The position numbers and the translations under genes are program-made. From JALSHZ01 sp964614535 (GTDB lineage Bacteria > Pseudomonadota > Gammaproteobacteria > UWMA-0217), in contig CAZTOZ010000028.1 of assembly GCA_964614535.1 (NCBI GenBank), positions 1-40,964 of the forward strand: a DNA stretch of 40,964 bases. The letters run 5' to 3'. Positions 1 to 9,626 of the stretch are shown piece after piece. The stretch's first letter is position 1; the number at the start of each line of letters is the position of its first letter. Under the pieces are notes generated by a model that did not search any database, was not told where the DNA came from, and worked only from the letters and a program-made list of their open reading frames with translations.

Positions 1-2
1 TA

Positions 3-361
3 GTTGAAATCAGAGACCCGAAATAAAGGGGATTAAGACCGCGGCCGTCACGGCGTTGAAATCAGAGACCCGAAATAAAGGGGATTAAGACGGCACGGTG
101 GGTGCCGGCACGTTGTGGTTGGTGGGTTGAAATCAGAGACCCGAAATAAAGGGGATTAAGACTTTGCCCCGCCCATTGAGCTGCCCGAGCAGTTTGTGTT
201 GAAATCAGAGACCCGAAATAAAGGGGATTAAGACCCCGTTCCCGCGTCCGCTACGTGTGCGCCGTAGTGGTTGAAATCAGAGACCCGAAATAAAGGGGGT
301 TAAGACTTGTACAGCTCCGCGAATAGGTGTGGGTAGCTCGTCGAAATCAGAGTTCCGGAAT
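3..361 (+). CRISPR. CRISPR array, trailer end (5 repeats plus one decayed repeat)
   Basis: Five copies of a 37-bp repeat lie at 3-39, 55-91, 126-162, 198-234 and 270-306. Each begins GTTGAAATCAGAG and ends GGATTAAGAC. The fifth copy has one change (A to G at its 30th base). A sixth, decayed copy starts at 340 and is recognisable for about 22 bases. Spacers are 40-54 (15 nt), 92-125 (34), 163-197 (35), 235-269 (35) and 307-339 (33). Decay at the right end marks the leader-distal side, so the leader and older sequence context lie left of the window and transcription is inferred to be rightward. The repeat contains a weak CCC/GGG hairpin, and an 8-nt 3' tail ATTAAGAC of the kind that becomes a crRNA 5' handle. 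No cas gene is present in the window, so the subtype is not assigned. Confidence 0.96.
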
Positions 362-543
362 CAGTGCGTGACGTGACTGGCTATCGGGCTGTGGCCTTTG
401 ATGTGGGGTGTGCAGTCTTGTCTTGGCTGTTGCCATTTGGTTTTCTCCCGGGGTTTCCACCGGTTGGGGGTTGGTGTTTTGGTGGGGCGCGTCTTTTTCC
501 GGGAGGGGGGATGCTATGAAGCGGGTGATTTGGGGGGTGTCGT

Positions 544-1038
544 ATGGTGGTGCTTAGGTCGAGTCCCCGGCGTTGGGCTGTGGAGCCTCTGGTGGCGGAG
601 GGGGTGGAGTGGTCTGTGCCGGGTATGAGGTGGGGGGTGGCCAAGGGGTGGTCGTTCGATTCGCCGTGGATCGAGGTGATACCCGATGCGGTGCTCGATA
701 TTTCCGTCTTATCGCATTATAGGAGTGGGGTGTGGGGGTTTTGGGAGGGGCGGTTCTATTTGTTGGCGTTGCTGAGTCAGCGCTATCGGTTGTTGCAGCC
801 GGCGCCGTTGGAGGCGGATTGGATCACGGGGACGTTGGAGTTGTGGCCAAGAAGGCGGATGCCTCGTTCAGCGGTGAGGTATCGAGCGCTGGTGGGGTTG
901 GATCGTGGTGTGGTGGTGTGGCGGGATTTGGTGGTGCGGGCGCCGGATGCGCCCCATGCGGTGCGGGTGCGCTGGCCGTTGTCGGCCAGCGCGGCGGAGG
1001 TGTTGGCTCAGGCGGCGGTGCGGATGAGCTGGAAGTAG
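544..1038 (+). CDS. Hypothetical protein beside the CRISPR array
   Basis: A 164-residue frame that I do not recognise. It is rich in Trp, Arg and Val, with a hydrophobic patch (FYLLALLSQRY) near residue 75, no convincing signal peptide and no motif known to me. Third codon positions are GC-rich, which favours real coding. Most leucines are TTG, whereas purD and later genes prefer CTG, so its base use differs from the core genes. ATG 544 is the first start after in-frame stops at 517 and 526, and a G-rich stretch at 531-537 could serve as a ribosome site. Its end overlaps the convergent wecB by 31 bp. It may be a real accessory gene or a chance frame in GT-rich DNA. The 182 bases before it (362-543) hold no recognisable feature. 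Confidence 0.45.
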   Translation: MVVLRSSPRRWAVEPLVAEGVEWSVPGMRWGVAKGWSFDSPWIEVIPDAVLDISVLSHYRSGVWGFWEGRFYLLALLSQRYRLLQPAPLEADWITGTLELWPRRRMPRSAVRYRALVGLDRGVVVWRDLVVRAPDAPHAVRVRWPLSASAAEVLAQAAVRMSWK

Positions 1039-2162
1039 TTGTCGAGCGCGGCGACGATGCGGTCGGCGGCATGGCCGTCGCCATAGGGGTTTTTGGCGTT
1101 GGCCATGGCGTCGTAGGCATTCTGGTCCAGTAGCAGCCGGCTGGCTTCGCTGACGATGGCGTCGGCATCGGCGCCGACGAGTTTGACGGTGCCGGCTTCG
1201 ACGCCTTCGGGCCGTTCGGTGGTGTCGCGCATGACGAGGACGGGTTTGCCGAGGGAGGGGGCTTCTTCCTGGACGCCGCCGGAGTCGGTGAGGATCAGTG
1301 TGGCGTTGGCCATCAGGGCGACGAAGGCGCGGTAGCCCTGGGGTGGGATGAGGTGGATGTTGTCGAGCCCGGCGAGCAGTTGGTTGACTGGTTTCTGTAC
1401 GTTGGGGTTGAGGTGGACGGGGTAGATGAACTGGTGGTCGGGGAATTGGCGGGCCAGACGGGCGAGGGCGTCGCAAATCTGCTCGAACCCGCCGCCGAAG
1501 TTTTCGCGGCGGTGGCCGGTGATGAGCACGTAGGGTTGTTGGCGCCAGTTGTCCGGCAGGGCGCCGTCGAGGGCGAGGTCCACTTCGGCCTGGACTTCGG
1601 GTTTTTTCTGCTGTTCCACTTCCAGAAACAGGGCGTCGATGACGGTGTTGCCGGTGACGTGGATTTGCTCGGCGGGGATGTTTTCGTCCAGCAGGTTTTG
1701 CCGCGATTGGGTGGTGGGGGCGAAATGGAGGTTCATCAGCGGCGCGGCGGTGCGGCGGTTGGCCTCTTCGGGAAATGGTGACTGCATGTTGCCGGTGCGC
1801 AGCCCGGCTTCGACGTGGCCGAGTGGTATGCGGCGGTAGAAGCAGGCCAGGGCTGCGATCAGGACGGTGGTGGTGTCGCCCTGTACCAGCGCCATGTCGA
1901 TGTCGATGTCGCCGAGCAGGGCGTCGACCCGTTCCATGAGGCGGGCGGAGAGGGAGGCCAGTGTCTGGTCGGGTTGCATCACTGCCAGGTCGTGATCCAC
2001 GTCGAGGTCGAAGATGTCGACCACCTGTTGCAGCATTTCTCTGTGCTGGCCGGTGGAGATGACGACGGGGGTCAGCCCTTCGGCCTTCTCCAGTGCCTTG
2101 ATCACTGGGGCCATCTTGATGCCTTCCGGCCGGGTGCCCATGAATACCGCTACTTTCTTCAT
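1008..2162 (-). CDS. wecB: UDP-N-acetylglucosamine 2-epimerase (non-hydrolysing)
   Basis: A 384-residue cytoplasmic GT-B-fold epimerase that interconverts UDP-GlcNAc and UDP-ManNAc, a precursor step for surface polysaccharides such as enterobacterial common antigen or O-antigen/capsule ManNAc derivatives. Family signatures visible are MGTRPEGIKMAPV at residues 8-20, VQGDTTTV in the N-terminal domain, HVEAGLRTG, PEEANRR, and ITGHRRENFG followed by the C-terminal LTDSGGVQEEAPSLGKPVLVMR nucleotide-binding segment. Length and motif order match full-length bacterial WecB. Start ATG 2162 gives the canonical MKKVAVFMGTRPE beginning. It is divergent from purD with a 216-bp gap and convergent with the hypothetical gene at 544-1038. 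No other polysaccharide gene is adjacent, so the exact pathway is inferred only. Confidence 0.95.
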   Translation of the reverse strand: MKKVAVFMGTRPEGIKMAPVIKALEKAEGLTPVVISTGQHREMLQQVVDIFDLDVDHDLAVMQPDQTLASLSARLMERVDALLGDIDIDMALVQGDTTTVLIAALACFYRRIPLGHVEAGLRTGNMQSPFPEEANRRTAAPLMNLHFAPTTQSRQNLLDENIPAEQIHVTGNTVIDALFLEVEQQKKPEVQAEVDLALDGALPDNWRQQPYVLITGHRRENFGGGFEQICDALARLARQFPDHQFIYPVHLNPNVQKPVNQLLAGLDNIHLIPPQGYRAFVALMANATLILTDSGGVQEEAPSLGKPVLVMRDTTERPEGVEAGTVKLVGADADAIVSEASRLLLDQNAYDAMANAKNPYGDGHAADRIVAALDNYFQLIRTAA

Positions 2163-2378
2163 TGCTTCGAATCCTTTGAGAACATGGCGCGCGCCGCGCG
2201 GATGGCGGTCATTCTACGGGGGGCGCCGTGGGGTGGCCATTGCCTGCTGCCGGGGGCGTTGACTGTTTCACAAAACGCCCCTTGGGGTGGCAAGCGCGGG
2301 GTGGGGTGGTGGCCTGTTCTCGCCTCGGTGGCTGGGGGATAATGGGCGCTCGTTCAACAACCGGGTGGCGACATCACA

Positions 2379-3665
2379 ATGAAGGTTCTCGTGGTAGGCG
2401 GCGGCGGCCGCGAACATGCGCTGGCGTGGAAGATTGCGCAGTCTCCGAAAGTGGAACGGGTCTATGTGGCGCCGGGCAATGCCGGCACTGCGTTGGAGCC
2501 GGGTATCGAAAACGTTGCCATCGATGTGGAGGAGATTCCGGCGATGCTCGATTTTGCCAAGGCCAACGGGGTCGATCTGACCGTGGTCGGGCCGGAGGTG
2601 CCGCTGGTGCTCGGCATTGTCGATATCTTTCGCGCCGAGGGGTTGCGCTGTTTCGGCCCGGACAAGGCCTGTGCGCGGCTGGAGGGTTCCAAGTCGTTCA
2701 GCAAGGATTTTCTCGCCCGTCATGGTATTCCCACCGCCGCCTATGCCAGCTTCACCGACCGGGACGAGGCGGTGGCCTATATCCGTGAGCAGGGGGCGCC
2801 GATCGTTGTCAAGGCCGATGGGCTGGCGGCCGGCAAGGGGGTGATTCTGGCGCGCACCGAGGCGGAGGCGATTGCGGCGGTCGATGACATGCTGGCCGGC
2901 AATGCTTTTGGGGAGGCGGGGCACCGCGTCGTCATCGAGGAGTTTCTCACTGGCGAGGAGGCGAGTTTCATCGTCATGGTCGATGGCCGCCATGTGTTGC
3001 CGATGGCCAGTTCGCAGGATCACAAAGCACGCGACGAGGGGGACGAGGGGCCGAACACCGGTGGTATGGGCGCCTATTCGCCGGCGCCGGTGGTGACGCC
3101 CGAGATCCATGACCGCATCATGGCGGAGGTGATCGAGCCGACGGTCAAGGGCATGGCGGATGAGGGGCATCCGTTCACCGGTTTTCTCTATGCCGGGCTG
3201 ATGATTGCCGAGGATGGCACCCCGAAGGTGCTGGAGTTCAATGTCCGTTTTGGCGATCCCGAGACCCAGCCGATTATGATGCGGCTGCGGTCCGATCTGG
3301 TGGCCCATATCGAGGCGGCGCTCGATGGGCGGTTGGACGGCGAGACCGCCGAGTGGGATCCGCGCGCCGCGCTCGGCGTGGTGCTGGCGGCCGGGGGCTA
3401 TCCCGGCAGTTACCGCAAGGGGGATGAGATCGTCGGCCTGCCCGGGGCCGAGGGGGATGATGCCAAGGTCTTCCACGCCGGCACGGCGATGGAGGATGGC
3501 AGAATCGTCACCGCCGGGGGGCGTGTGCTCTGTGTCGTCGGGCTGGGTGAGACGGTGGCGGCGGCCCAGCGCCGGGCCTATGCGTTGGCGGAGCAGATCC
3601 ACTGGGAGGGTGTCTACTACCGCCGCGACATCGGCTATCGCGCCATCGCCCGGGAAGGCGGATGA
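2379..3665 (+). CDS. purD: Phosphoribosylamine-glycine ligase (GAR synthetase)
   Basis: A 428-residue ATP-grasp enzyme that joins glycine to 5-phosphoribosylamine in the second step of de novo purine synthesis. The N-terminal domain opens with MKVLVVGGGGREHALAWK, followed by DLTVVGPEVPL. The ATP-grasp core shows VVKADGLAAGKGV, the GARS signature EGPNTGGMGAYSP, and RFGDPETQ, with metal ligands expected in LEFNVRFGDPE. The C-terminal domain carries GLGETVAAAQRRAY. Length is normal for PurD. Its stop overlaps the start of the downstream acyltransferase by 4 bp (ATGA at 3662-3665), so the two are translationally coupled. purH, its partner in many Gammaproteobacteria, is not in the 216-bp upstream gap. 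Confidence 0.97.
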   Translation: MKVLVVGGGGREHALAWKIAQSPKVERVYVAPGNAGTALEPGIENVAIDVEEIPAMLDFAKANGVDLTVVGPEVPLVLGIVDIFRAEGLRCFGPDKACARLEGSKSFSKDFLARHGIPTAAYASFTDRDEAVAYIREQGAPIVVKADGLAAGKGVILARTEAEAIAAVDDMLAGNAFGEAGHRVVIEEFLTGEEASFIVMVDGRHVLPMASSQDHKARDEGDEGPNTGGMGAYSPAPVVTPEIHDRIMAEVIEPTVKGMADEGHPFTGFLYAGLMIAEDGTPKVLEFNVRFGDPETQPIMMRLRSDLVAHIEAALDGRLDGETAEWDPRAALGVVLAAGGYPGSYRKGDEIVGLPGAEGDDAKVFHAGTAMEDGRIVTAGGRVLCVVGLGETVAAAQRRAYALAEQIHWEGVYYRRDIGYRAIAREGG

Positions 3666-4411
3666 CGTGGCTCCGGCGCCTCTGGCGGTTGTCGCTGCTG
3701 GCGCTTTTTATCCTGCTTGGCGTGGTGTTGACGCTGGCGCTGCTGCCGGCGATGCGCGACGGCATCCCCGGGGAGAGGGTCAAGCGGACGCGGCAGTGGT
3801 GGTATCGCCGGGTGCTGTGGATTCTGCATGTCGATGTGGAGGTCTCCGGCAAGCCGCTCGGGCAGCCGGCGCTGTGGGTGGCCAATCACATCTCCTGGCT
3901 CGATATTCCGTTGCTGGGTAGCCTGGGGCCGGTGGGCTTTCTCTCCAAGGCGGAGATCCGCCACTGGCCGGTGATCGGCTGGCTGGCCGCATCGACCGGC
4001 ACGCTGTTCATCGATCGTGGCGGGCGCGGTGCGTCGCAGGCGGCGGCCCGCTGTATTGCCGAGCATATCGGGCACGGCCATTCGATTCTGGTCTTTCCCG
4101 AAGGTGGGACGAGTCGTGGCGAGACGGTCGGGCGCTTCCATGCCCGCCTGTTTGCGCCGGCCATCGACCGCGGGCTGTGGGTGCAGCCGGTGGCGCTGCG
4201 CTATTTCCAGGCCGATGGCGGGGCGCACCGGAAATTGCCGTTCGTCGATCGCCAGCCGTTCTTCAGTAACCTCTGGGCGGTGCTGGGCGAACGCCGCGTG
4301 CTGGCGAAGGTGGCGTTTGCCGAGCCGATCGACGGGGGGGCGTATGACGAGCGCCGTCCGCTGGCCGGGCTCGCCCATGCCCGGGTGCTGGAGGCATTCG
4401 AGCGGATGTGA
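3662..4411 (+). CDS. 1-acyl-glycerol-3-phosphate acyltransferase family (PlsC-like)
   Basis: A 249-residue membrane-associated acyltransferase of the PlsC/LPLAT family, likely moving an acyl chain onto lysophosphatidate or a related lysophospholipid at the inner membrane. An N-terminal hydrophobic helix spans about residues 9-30. The catalytic HX4D motif is NHISWLD (His76, Asp81). The substrate-binding FPEG motif is VFPEGGTSRG (146-148 PEG). GTLFIDRGGRG lies between them, as in the family. The gene starts inside the purD stop codon (ATGA), an arrangement that predicts co-translation. It ends before a hairpin that terminates the opposing rho transcript. The family also includes ornithine-lipid acyltransferases (OlsA), so exact substrate is open. 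Confidence 0.9.
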   Translation: MTWLRRLWRLSLLALFILLGVVLTLALLPAMRDGIPGERVKRTRQWWYRRVLWILHVDVEVSGKPLGQPALWVANHISWLDIPLLGSLGPVGFLSKAEIRHWPVIGWLAASTGTLFIDRGGRGASQAAARCIAEHIGHGHSILVFPEGGTSRGETVGRFHARLFAPAIDRGLWVQPVALRYFQADGGAHRKLPFVDRQPFFSNLWAVLGERRVLAKVAFAEPIDGGAYDERRPLAGLAHARVLEAFERM

Positions 4412-4427
4412 GCGCCGTTCGCCCGGC

Positions 4428-4453
4428 AAAAAAAGGCCCGCGCGAGGCGGGCC
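4428..4453 (-). terminator. Intrinsic terminator of rho
   Basis: Read on the minus strand, a 7-bp GC stem (4447-4453 with 4435-4441, loop GCGAG on the plus strand) is followed by a run of seven T (4428-4434). It sits 28 bases past the rho stop codon. The T-run is only on the minus-strand side, so it serves rho rather than the convergent acyltransferase gene. Confidence 0.85.
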
Positions 4454-4480
4454 GGTCGGGGGTTGGCGTGATGAATCGGG

Positions 4481-5740
<1,260 letters not shown>

Positions 5741-5887
5741 TGCTGTCAGGAGTTGAAGATGGATTGAGATATCTGGATTGAATTTCAGAAACAGATTGAC
5801 GCGGACGCATGAAGGCGTCGGCGGAATTGTTATGCTGGATATTGCTGGGGTTCGGGCACCGGAACGGTGCTGGGAGAACTGGATGCG

Positions 5888-5916
5888 ACTATATTATGAA
5901 TTTGCCGCCCCGTCCA
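5888..5916 (-). promoter_or_regulatory. Candidate rho promoter
   Basis: On the minus strand TGGACG (5916-5911) and TATAGT (5893-5888) are spaced by 17 bp, each close to the sigma-70 -35 and -10 consensus. It would start transcription near 5881 and leave a leader of about 140 nt before rho. Long rho leaders take part in autoregulation in E. coli; that role here is only an inference from the position. Confidence 0.35.
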
Positions 5917-5974
5917 GTGGAGAAGCGGGGCGACTTCGGTTGGCAACGACCGTCCGTCGGCCGGGTGCTACTTT

Positions 5975-6301
5975 TCAGATGTTCTGGTCGAGAAAGGCGG
6001 TGAGCTGGGATTTGGACAGCGCGCCCACCTTGGTGGCCTCCACCTGACCGTCCTTGAACAGCAGCAGTGTCGGGATGCCGCGGATGCCGTATTTGGCCGG
6101 GGTGTCCTTGTTGGAATCGATATCCAGTTTGCCGACTTTCAGGCGCTCGCTGTATTCTTCGGCAATATCATCTAGAATCGGCGCAATCGTTTTGCACGGG
6201 CCACACCACTCGGCCCAGAAATCGACCAGAACGGGCGTGCTGCTTTTCAGTACCTCGCCTTCGAAGTTGTCGTCGCTCAGTTCGAGAATCTTGTCGTTCA
6301 C
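5975..6301 (-). CDS. trxA: Thioredoxin 1
   Basis: A 108-residue cytoplasmic disulfide reductase. The redox-active motif WCGPC is at residues 32-36, preceded by VLVDFWAEW and followed by the cis-proline region YGIRGIPTLLLFKDG, in normal order and length for TrxA. The start is GTG at 6301, supported by GGGAG eight bases upstream on the minus strand. It lies upstream of rho in the same direction and divergent from rhlB, the same trio as in E. coli (rhlB/trxA/rho). The 123-bp gap to rhlB must hold both promoters; no confident elements were seen there. Confidence 0.97.
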   Translation of the reverse strand: MNDKILELSDDNFEGEVLKSSTPVLVDFWAEWCGPCKTIAPILDDIAEEYSERLKVGKLDIDSNKDTPAKYGIRGIPTLLLFKDGQVEATKVGALSKSQLTAFLDQNI

Positions 6302-6424
6302 GTCCAGTCTCCCGACGGTTCGTTGAGTGTGGATTCGAGACTAGCCGATTGCGAATGACAAGTCCATATTCTGCCTCAGCGGAGCAAGACGGGTCGCCGA
6401 TGGCAAGGAATCAGGTAGTGACTC

Positions 6425-7801
6425 ATGAGCGAAACCCATCTATCCGATCGAAAATTCAGTGCGTTCGACCTGCCCGAATGCGTCCAGCAGGGCATCGCCG
6501 CGGCGGGCTTCGAATATTGCACGCCGATCCAGGCCGAGGCGCTGGAACCGGCGCTCAATGGCATCGACGTGGCCGGTCAGGCCCAGACCGGCACCGGCAA
6601 GACCGCGGCTTTTCTGATCGCCACCCTCAACCGTCTGATCGTCAAACCGCCGTCGGAGCGGCGACGCCCCAATCAGCCGCGCGCGCTGATTCTGGCGCCG
6701 ACCCGCGAGCTGGCCATTCAGATCCACCGCGATGCGCTGACGCTGAACGAACATTGCGGCTTTCGGCTCGGCCTCGCCTACGGCGGGGTGGACTATGAAA
6801 AACAGCGCAAGCAGTTGCAGGACGGCACCGACATCCTCATCGGCACGCCGGGCCGGTTGATCGACTATCTCAAGCAGCGGGTGTTCGATCTGCGCGAGAC
6901 CGATGTCGTCGTTCTCGACGAGGCTGATCGCATGTTCGATCTTGGCTTCATCAAGGATCTGCGGTTTCTGCTGCGGCGCTGCGCCAAGCCGGAGAGGCGG
7001 CTGTCGATGTTGTTCTCGGCCACCCTCTCCTACCGGGTGATGGAGCTGGCCTACGAGCACATGAACAACCCCGTCAAGGTGGAGATCAAGGCCGAGCAGG
7101 TCACCGCCGACAAGGTGGAACAGACCATCTTCTATCCCGCCAACGAGGAGAAGATCCCGCTGCTGGTCGGCCTGATGCAGAAGCTGGAGCCGTCCCGCAG
7201 CATCGTCTTCACCAACACCAAGCACGCGGCCGAGAAGGTCACGGCATGGCTGATCGGCAACGGCTTCAAGGCGGTGGTGCTCTCGGGCGACGTGCCGCAG
7301 AAGAAACGCCAGCGTCTGCTGCGGGAGTTTGCCGAAGGCCAGTACAACGTGCTGGTCGCCACCGACGTGGCCGCCCGCGGCCTGCACATTCCCGACGTGA
7401 CCCATGTCTTCAACTACGACCTGCCGCAGATGGCGGAGGACTACGTCCACCGCATCGGCCGCACGGCGCGGGCCGGGCAGTCGGGCACCGCGCTGTCGTT
7501 TGCCTGTGAGGACACCTCGTTCTACCTGCCGGAGATCGAGGAATACATCGAGATGAAGATCCCGATGGGCCATGCCGATGAGTTCATGCCGGATGAGGTC
7601 AAGCCGCCGGCCAGGATCGAGCGTCACCGTCCCGCTGGTGGCCGCCATCGCAAGGGTGGCGGCGGCCGTCCCCGCGCCGCCCGAGGCAAGGAGGGTGGGC
7701 AAGGTGGCGGGCGCCGGCGTTCCGGCGGCGGGCGTCGCCAGGGGGGTGGCCGTGCCCGTCGTCGCGCCGGCGCGGCCACCTCGGGCTCGTCGGGCGACTG
7801 A
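6425..7801 (+). CDS. rhlB: DEAD-box ATP-dependent RNA helicase RhlB
   Basis: A 458-residue DEAD-box helicase, probably the RNA-degradosome helicase RhlB given its position divergent from trxA-rho. The Q motif region (FEYCTPIQAEAL) is followed by motif I AQTGTGKT (53-60), Ia APTRELAIQ, Ib TPGRL, motif II DEAD (165-168), motif III SAT, motif V DVAARGLHIP, and motif VI HRIGRTARAG. From about residue 396 the protein runs into a 60-residue Arg/Gly-rich low-complexity tail, typical of RNA-binding or RNase E-binding C-termini. The tail is somewhat longer and more repetitive than in E. coli RhlB (421 residues). Start ATG 6425 gives the usual short N-terminus before the Q motif. Confidence 0.95.
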   Translation: MSETHLSDRKFSAFDLPECVQQGIAAAGFEYCTPIQAEALEPALNGIDVAGQAQTGTGKTAAFLIATLNRLIVKPPSERRRPNQPRALILAPTRELAIQIHRDALTLNEHCGFRLGLAYGGVDYEKQRKQLQDGTDILIGTPGRLIDYLKQRVFDLRETDVVVLDEADRMFDLGFIKDLRFLLRRCAKPERRLSMLFSATLSYRVMELAYEHMNNPVKVEIKAEQVTADKVEQTIFYPANEEKIPLLVGLMQKLEPSRSIVFTNTKHAAEKVTAWLIGNGFKAVVLSGDVPQKKRQRLLREFAEGQYNVLVATDVAARGLHIPDVTHVFNYDLPQMAEDYVHRIGRTARAGQSGTALSFACEDTSFYLPEIEEYIEMKIPMGHADEFMPDEVKPPARIERHRPAGGRHRKGGGGRPRAARGKEGGQGGGRRRSGGGRRQGGGRARRRAGAATSGSSGD

Positions 7802-7950
7802 TCTCCCTCTCCTGCCAGCCCTCGCCCCAGCCGGGGGAGGGCGCAACGGGCCAGGCGCCCGCATCGCCCCGTGCTCGCCGGCGGGGCCACACAATCGTTT
7901 ACAACCCATTGGTTGCAAAGCGTTTTGCCTCTGCTAATAACTAAGCTGAT

Positions 7951-7974
7951 AGTGTGATCTTCGTCACACTTTTT
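7951..7974 (+). terminator. Hairpin terminator after rhlB, also a perfect Crp-type palindrome
   Basis: AGTGTGA (7951-7957) pairs exactly with TCACACT (7964-7970) around the loop TCTTCG, followed by five T (7970-7974): a good intrinsic terminator 150 bases after rhlB. The same bases read TGTGA-N6-TCACA, which is the Crp-family operator consensus, and lie about 83-100 bases upstream of the next gene. Either or both roles are possible. Its presence argues against starting the next gene at GTG 7954 inside the stem. Confidence 0.7.
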
Positions 7975-8052
7975 GTCGCGCTCCGCGGGCTGGATCTGTC
8001 CGGTCGGGACCGGGCGAGGCAACGGCAAACAATAAGACAGAGGAGTTCGATC

Positions 8053-9516
8053 GTGAATACGGAAAACATGCAGCTGGACAAGCTGTTGGGGCCAGTACAG
8101 GACAATCTTTCGGGCATGCTGCCCGGTATTCTCAAGGTGTTGATCATTCTTGTCGTGGGCTGGCTGATCGCCGTCATCGTTCGCGCGGTGATACGGCGGG
8201 CCTTGCGTGCGATCGGCCTGAACCGGCGGCTGGCGGCGGGCACCAACAGCCGGATGGACGTGGAGCTGGGCGTGGCCAAGGGTGCCTACTGGGTCATCAT
8301 TCTGATGACGCTGATCGCGGTGTTCAGCAATCTCGACCTGCCGATGGTGTCGGAACCGCTCAATGCGATGATCAGCCAGGTGTTCGAATACCTGCCCAAG
8401 CTGATCTCGGGCGGTGTGCTGGCGCTGGTGGCGTGGGTGCTCGCGACGGTGGTACGCAGTGTCACCACCAAGGGGGTCGATGCCACCGGGCTGGCGGCCC
8501 GCCTCGGTGACGAGTCGCTCGGCGGCGCGTCGCTCGGCAGCAATATCGGCAACATTCTCTATTGGCTGATCATCCTGCTGTTTCTGCCGGCCATCCTCGG
8601 GGCGTTGCAGCTCGAAGGGTTGCTCGAACCGGTGAAGAAGATGGTCGAGGAGATGTTGGCGATGTTGCCGAACATTCTCGCCGCTGGCGTCATTGGCTTC
8701 GTCGGCTGGATCGTCGCCAGGATTCTGCGTGACATCACCGCCAGTTTCCTTGCCACCACGCGGGTTGATCATTTCGCCGCCCGGGCCGGCGCGCCCGGTT
8801 CCGTGCGTCTGTCGAAGCTGTTGTCCACCATCGTCTTCGTGCTGGTGTTCGTGCCGGCGCTGATTGCGGCGCTCAATGCGCTGAAGATCGAGGCGATATC
8901 GGGGCCGGCCGTGGCAATGCTGGAAAAGATGATGGCGGCGATACCAAACATCGTGGCCGCCGCCATCATTCTCGGCATCACCTGGTATGTGGCGCGCTTC
9001 GTCGCATTGACGCTGAGCCTGATGCTCTCCAGCCTCGGTGTCGATGAGTGGCCCGAGCGGCTGGGGCTGGCCGGATTGACCGATCGCTATGCGCCGTCGA
9101 TTCTGGTGGGCAAGGTGGTGCTGTTCTTCGCGATGCTGTTTGCCATCGTCGAGGCGGCCAATATGCTCGGCTTCACCCAGGTTCGCGACGTGGTGACGAT
9201 GTTGATCGAGTTTGGTGGCCAGATTCTGCTCGGCGCGGTGATTCTCGCGGCTGGCTACTGGCTTTCGACGCTGGCTCACGATGCCATCGTGCGGGCTGGT
9301 GCCGGCGCGATGATGGCCAATATCGCCCGTTTCGCCATTCTCGGGCTGGTGACGGCGATGGGGCTGCGCGCCATGGGGTTGGCCGACGACATCGTCAACC
9401 TCGCCTTTGGCCTCACGCTGGGTTCGGTCGCGGTGGCTGTGGCGCTGGCCTTCGGTCTTGGCGGACGTGAAGCTGCCGGCAGGCTGGCCGAGCGCTGGGT
9501 CGACAGACTCAAATAG
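8053..9516 (+). CDS. TM-helix repeat membrane protein, mechanosensitive channel-like (CmpX type)
   Basis: A 487-residue inner-membrane protein built from repeated hydrophobic segments of the 'conserved TM helix' type associated with small-conductance mechanosensitive channels. Similar units recur, each an amphipathic lead (such as NILAAGVIGFVGWIVARIL and NIVAAAIILGITWYVARFV) followed by a lipid-facing helix. The last part (LGSVAVAVALAFGLGGREAAG) resembles the MscS pore-helix pattern. A long soluble MscS C-terminal domain is absent, as in CmpX-like proteins. GTG 8053 is chosen because AGGAG sits at 8041-8045 with seven bases of spacing. The longer frame from 7954 would begin inside a terminator hairpin. 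A terminator follows at 9543-9569, so it is probably monocistronic. Confidence 0.85.
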   Translation: MNTENMQLDKLLGPVQDNLSGMLPGILKVLIILVVGWLIAVIVRAVIRRALRAIGLNRRLAAGTNSRMDVELGVAKGAYWVIILMTLIAVFSNLDLPMVSEPLNAMISQVFEYLPKLISGGVLALVAWVLATVVRSVTTKGVDATGLAARLGDESLGGASLGSNIGNILYWLIILLFLPAILGALQLEGLLEPVKKMVEEMLAMLPNILAAGVIGFVGWIVARILRDITASFLATTRVDHFAARAGAPGSVRLSKLLSTIVFVLVFVPALIAALNALKIEAISGPAVAMLEKMMAAIPNIVAAAIILGITWYVARFVALTLSLMLSSLGVDEWPERLGLAGLTDRYAPSILVGKVVLFFAMLFAIVEAANMLGFTQVRDVVTMLIEFGGQILLGAVILAAGYWLSTLAHDAIVRAGAGAMMANIARFAILGLVTAMGLRAMGLADDIVNLAFGLTLGSVAVAVALAFGLGGREAAGRLAERWVDRLK

Positions 9517-9542
9517 CCGGGCGTATCCGGCGGGCGTGGGAG

Positions 9543-9569
9543 CGGGGCGGCCCGGGCCGTCCCGTTTTT
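9543..9569 (+). terminator. Intrinsic terminator after the TM-helix channel gene
   Basis: A 9-bp stem (9543-9551 with 9556-9564, one G-U pair) around a four-base loop, followed by five T at 9565-9569. It begins 27 bases past the stop codon at 9516 and is oriented for plus-strand transcription. Confidence 0.85.
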
Positions 9570-9626
9570 GCGTCCGTCGCCGTGATTTCGTAAGGTGCCG
9601 GTTCACCCGTCCGGATGGTCCCCGCC

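Noticed and set aside
1..361. Assigning a CRISPR subtype (for example type III) from the repeat tail
   Set aside because: The ATTAAGAC end is only suggestive and no cas gene is in view.
2268..3602. Long minus-strand open frame opposite purD
   Set aside because: It lies fully inside purD, has no recognisable motif and is rich in His/Arg as expected for the antisense of high-GC coding sequence.
6440..7918. Long minus-strand open frame opposite rhlB
   Set aside because: Antisense shadow of a confident helicase gene; no domain recognised.
7624..9606. 660-codon minus-strand frame opposite the channel gene
   Set aside because: Low-complexity Gln/His/Arg product mirroring the plus-strand gene; not plausible as a protein.
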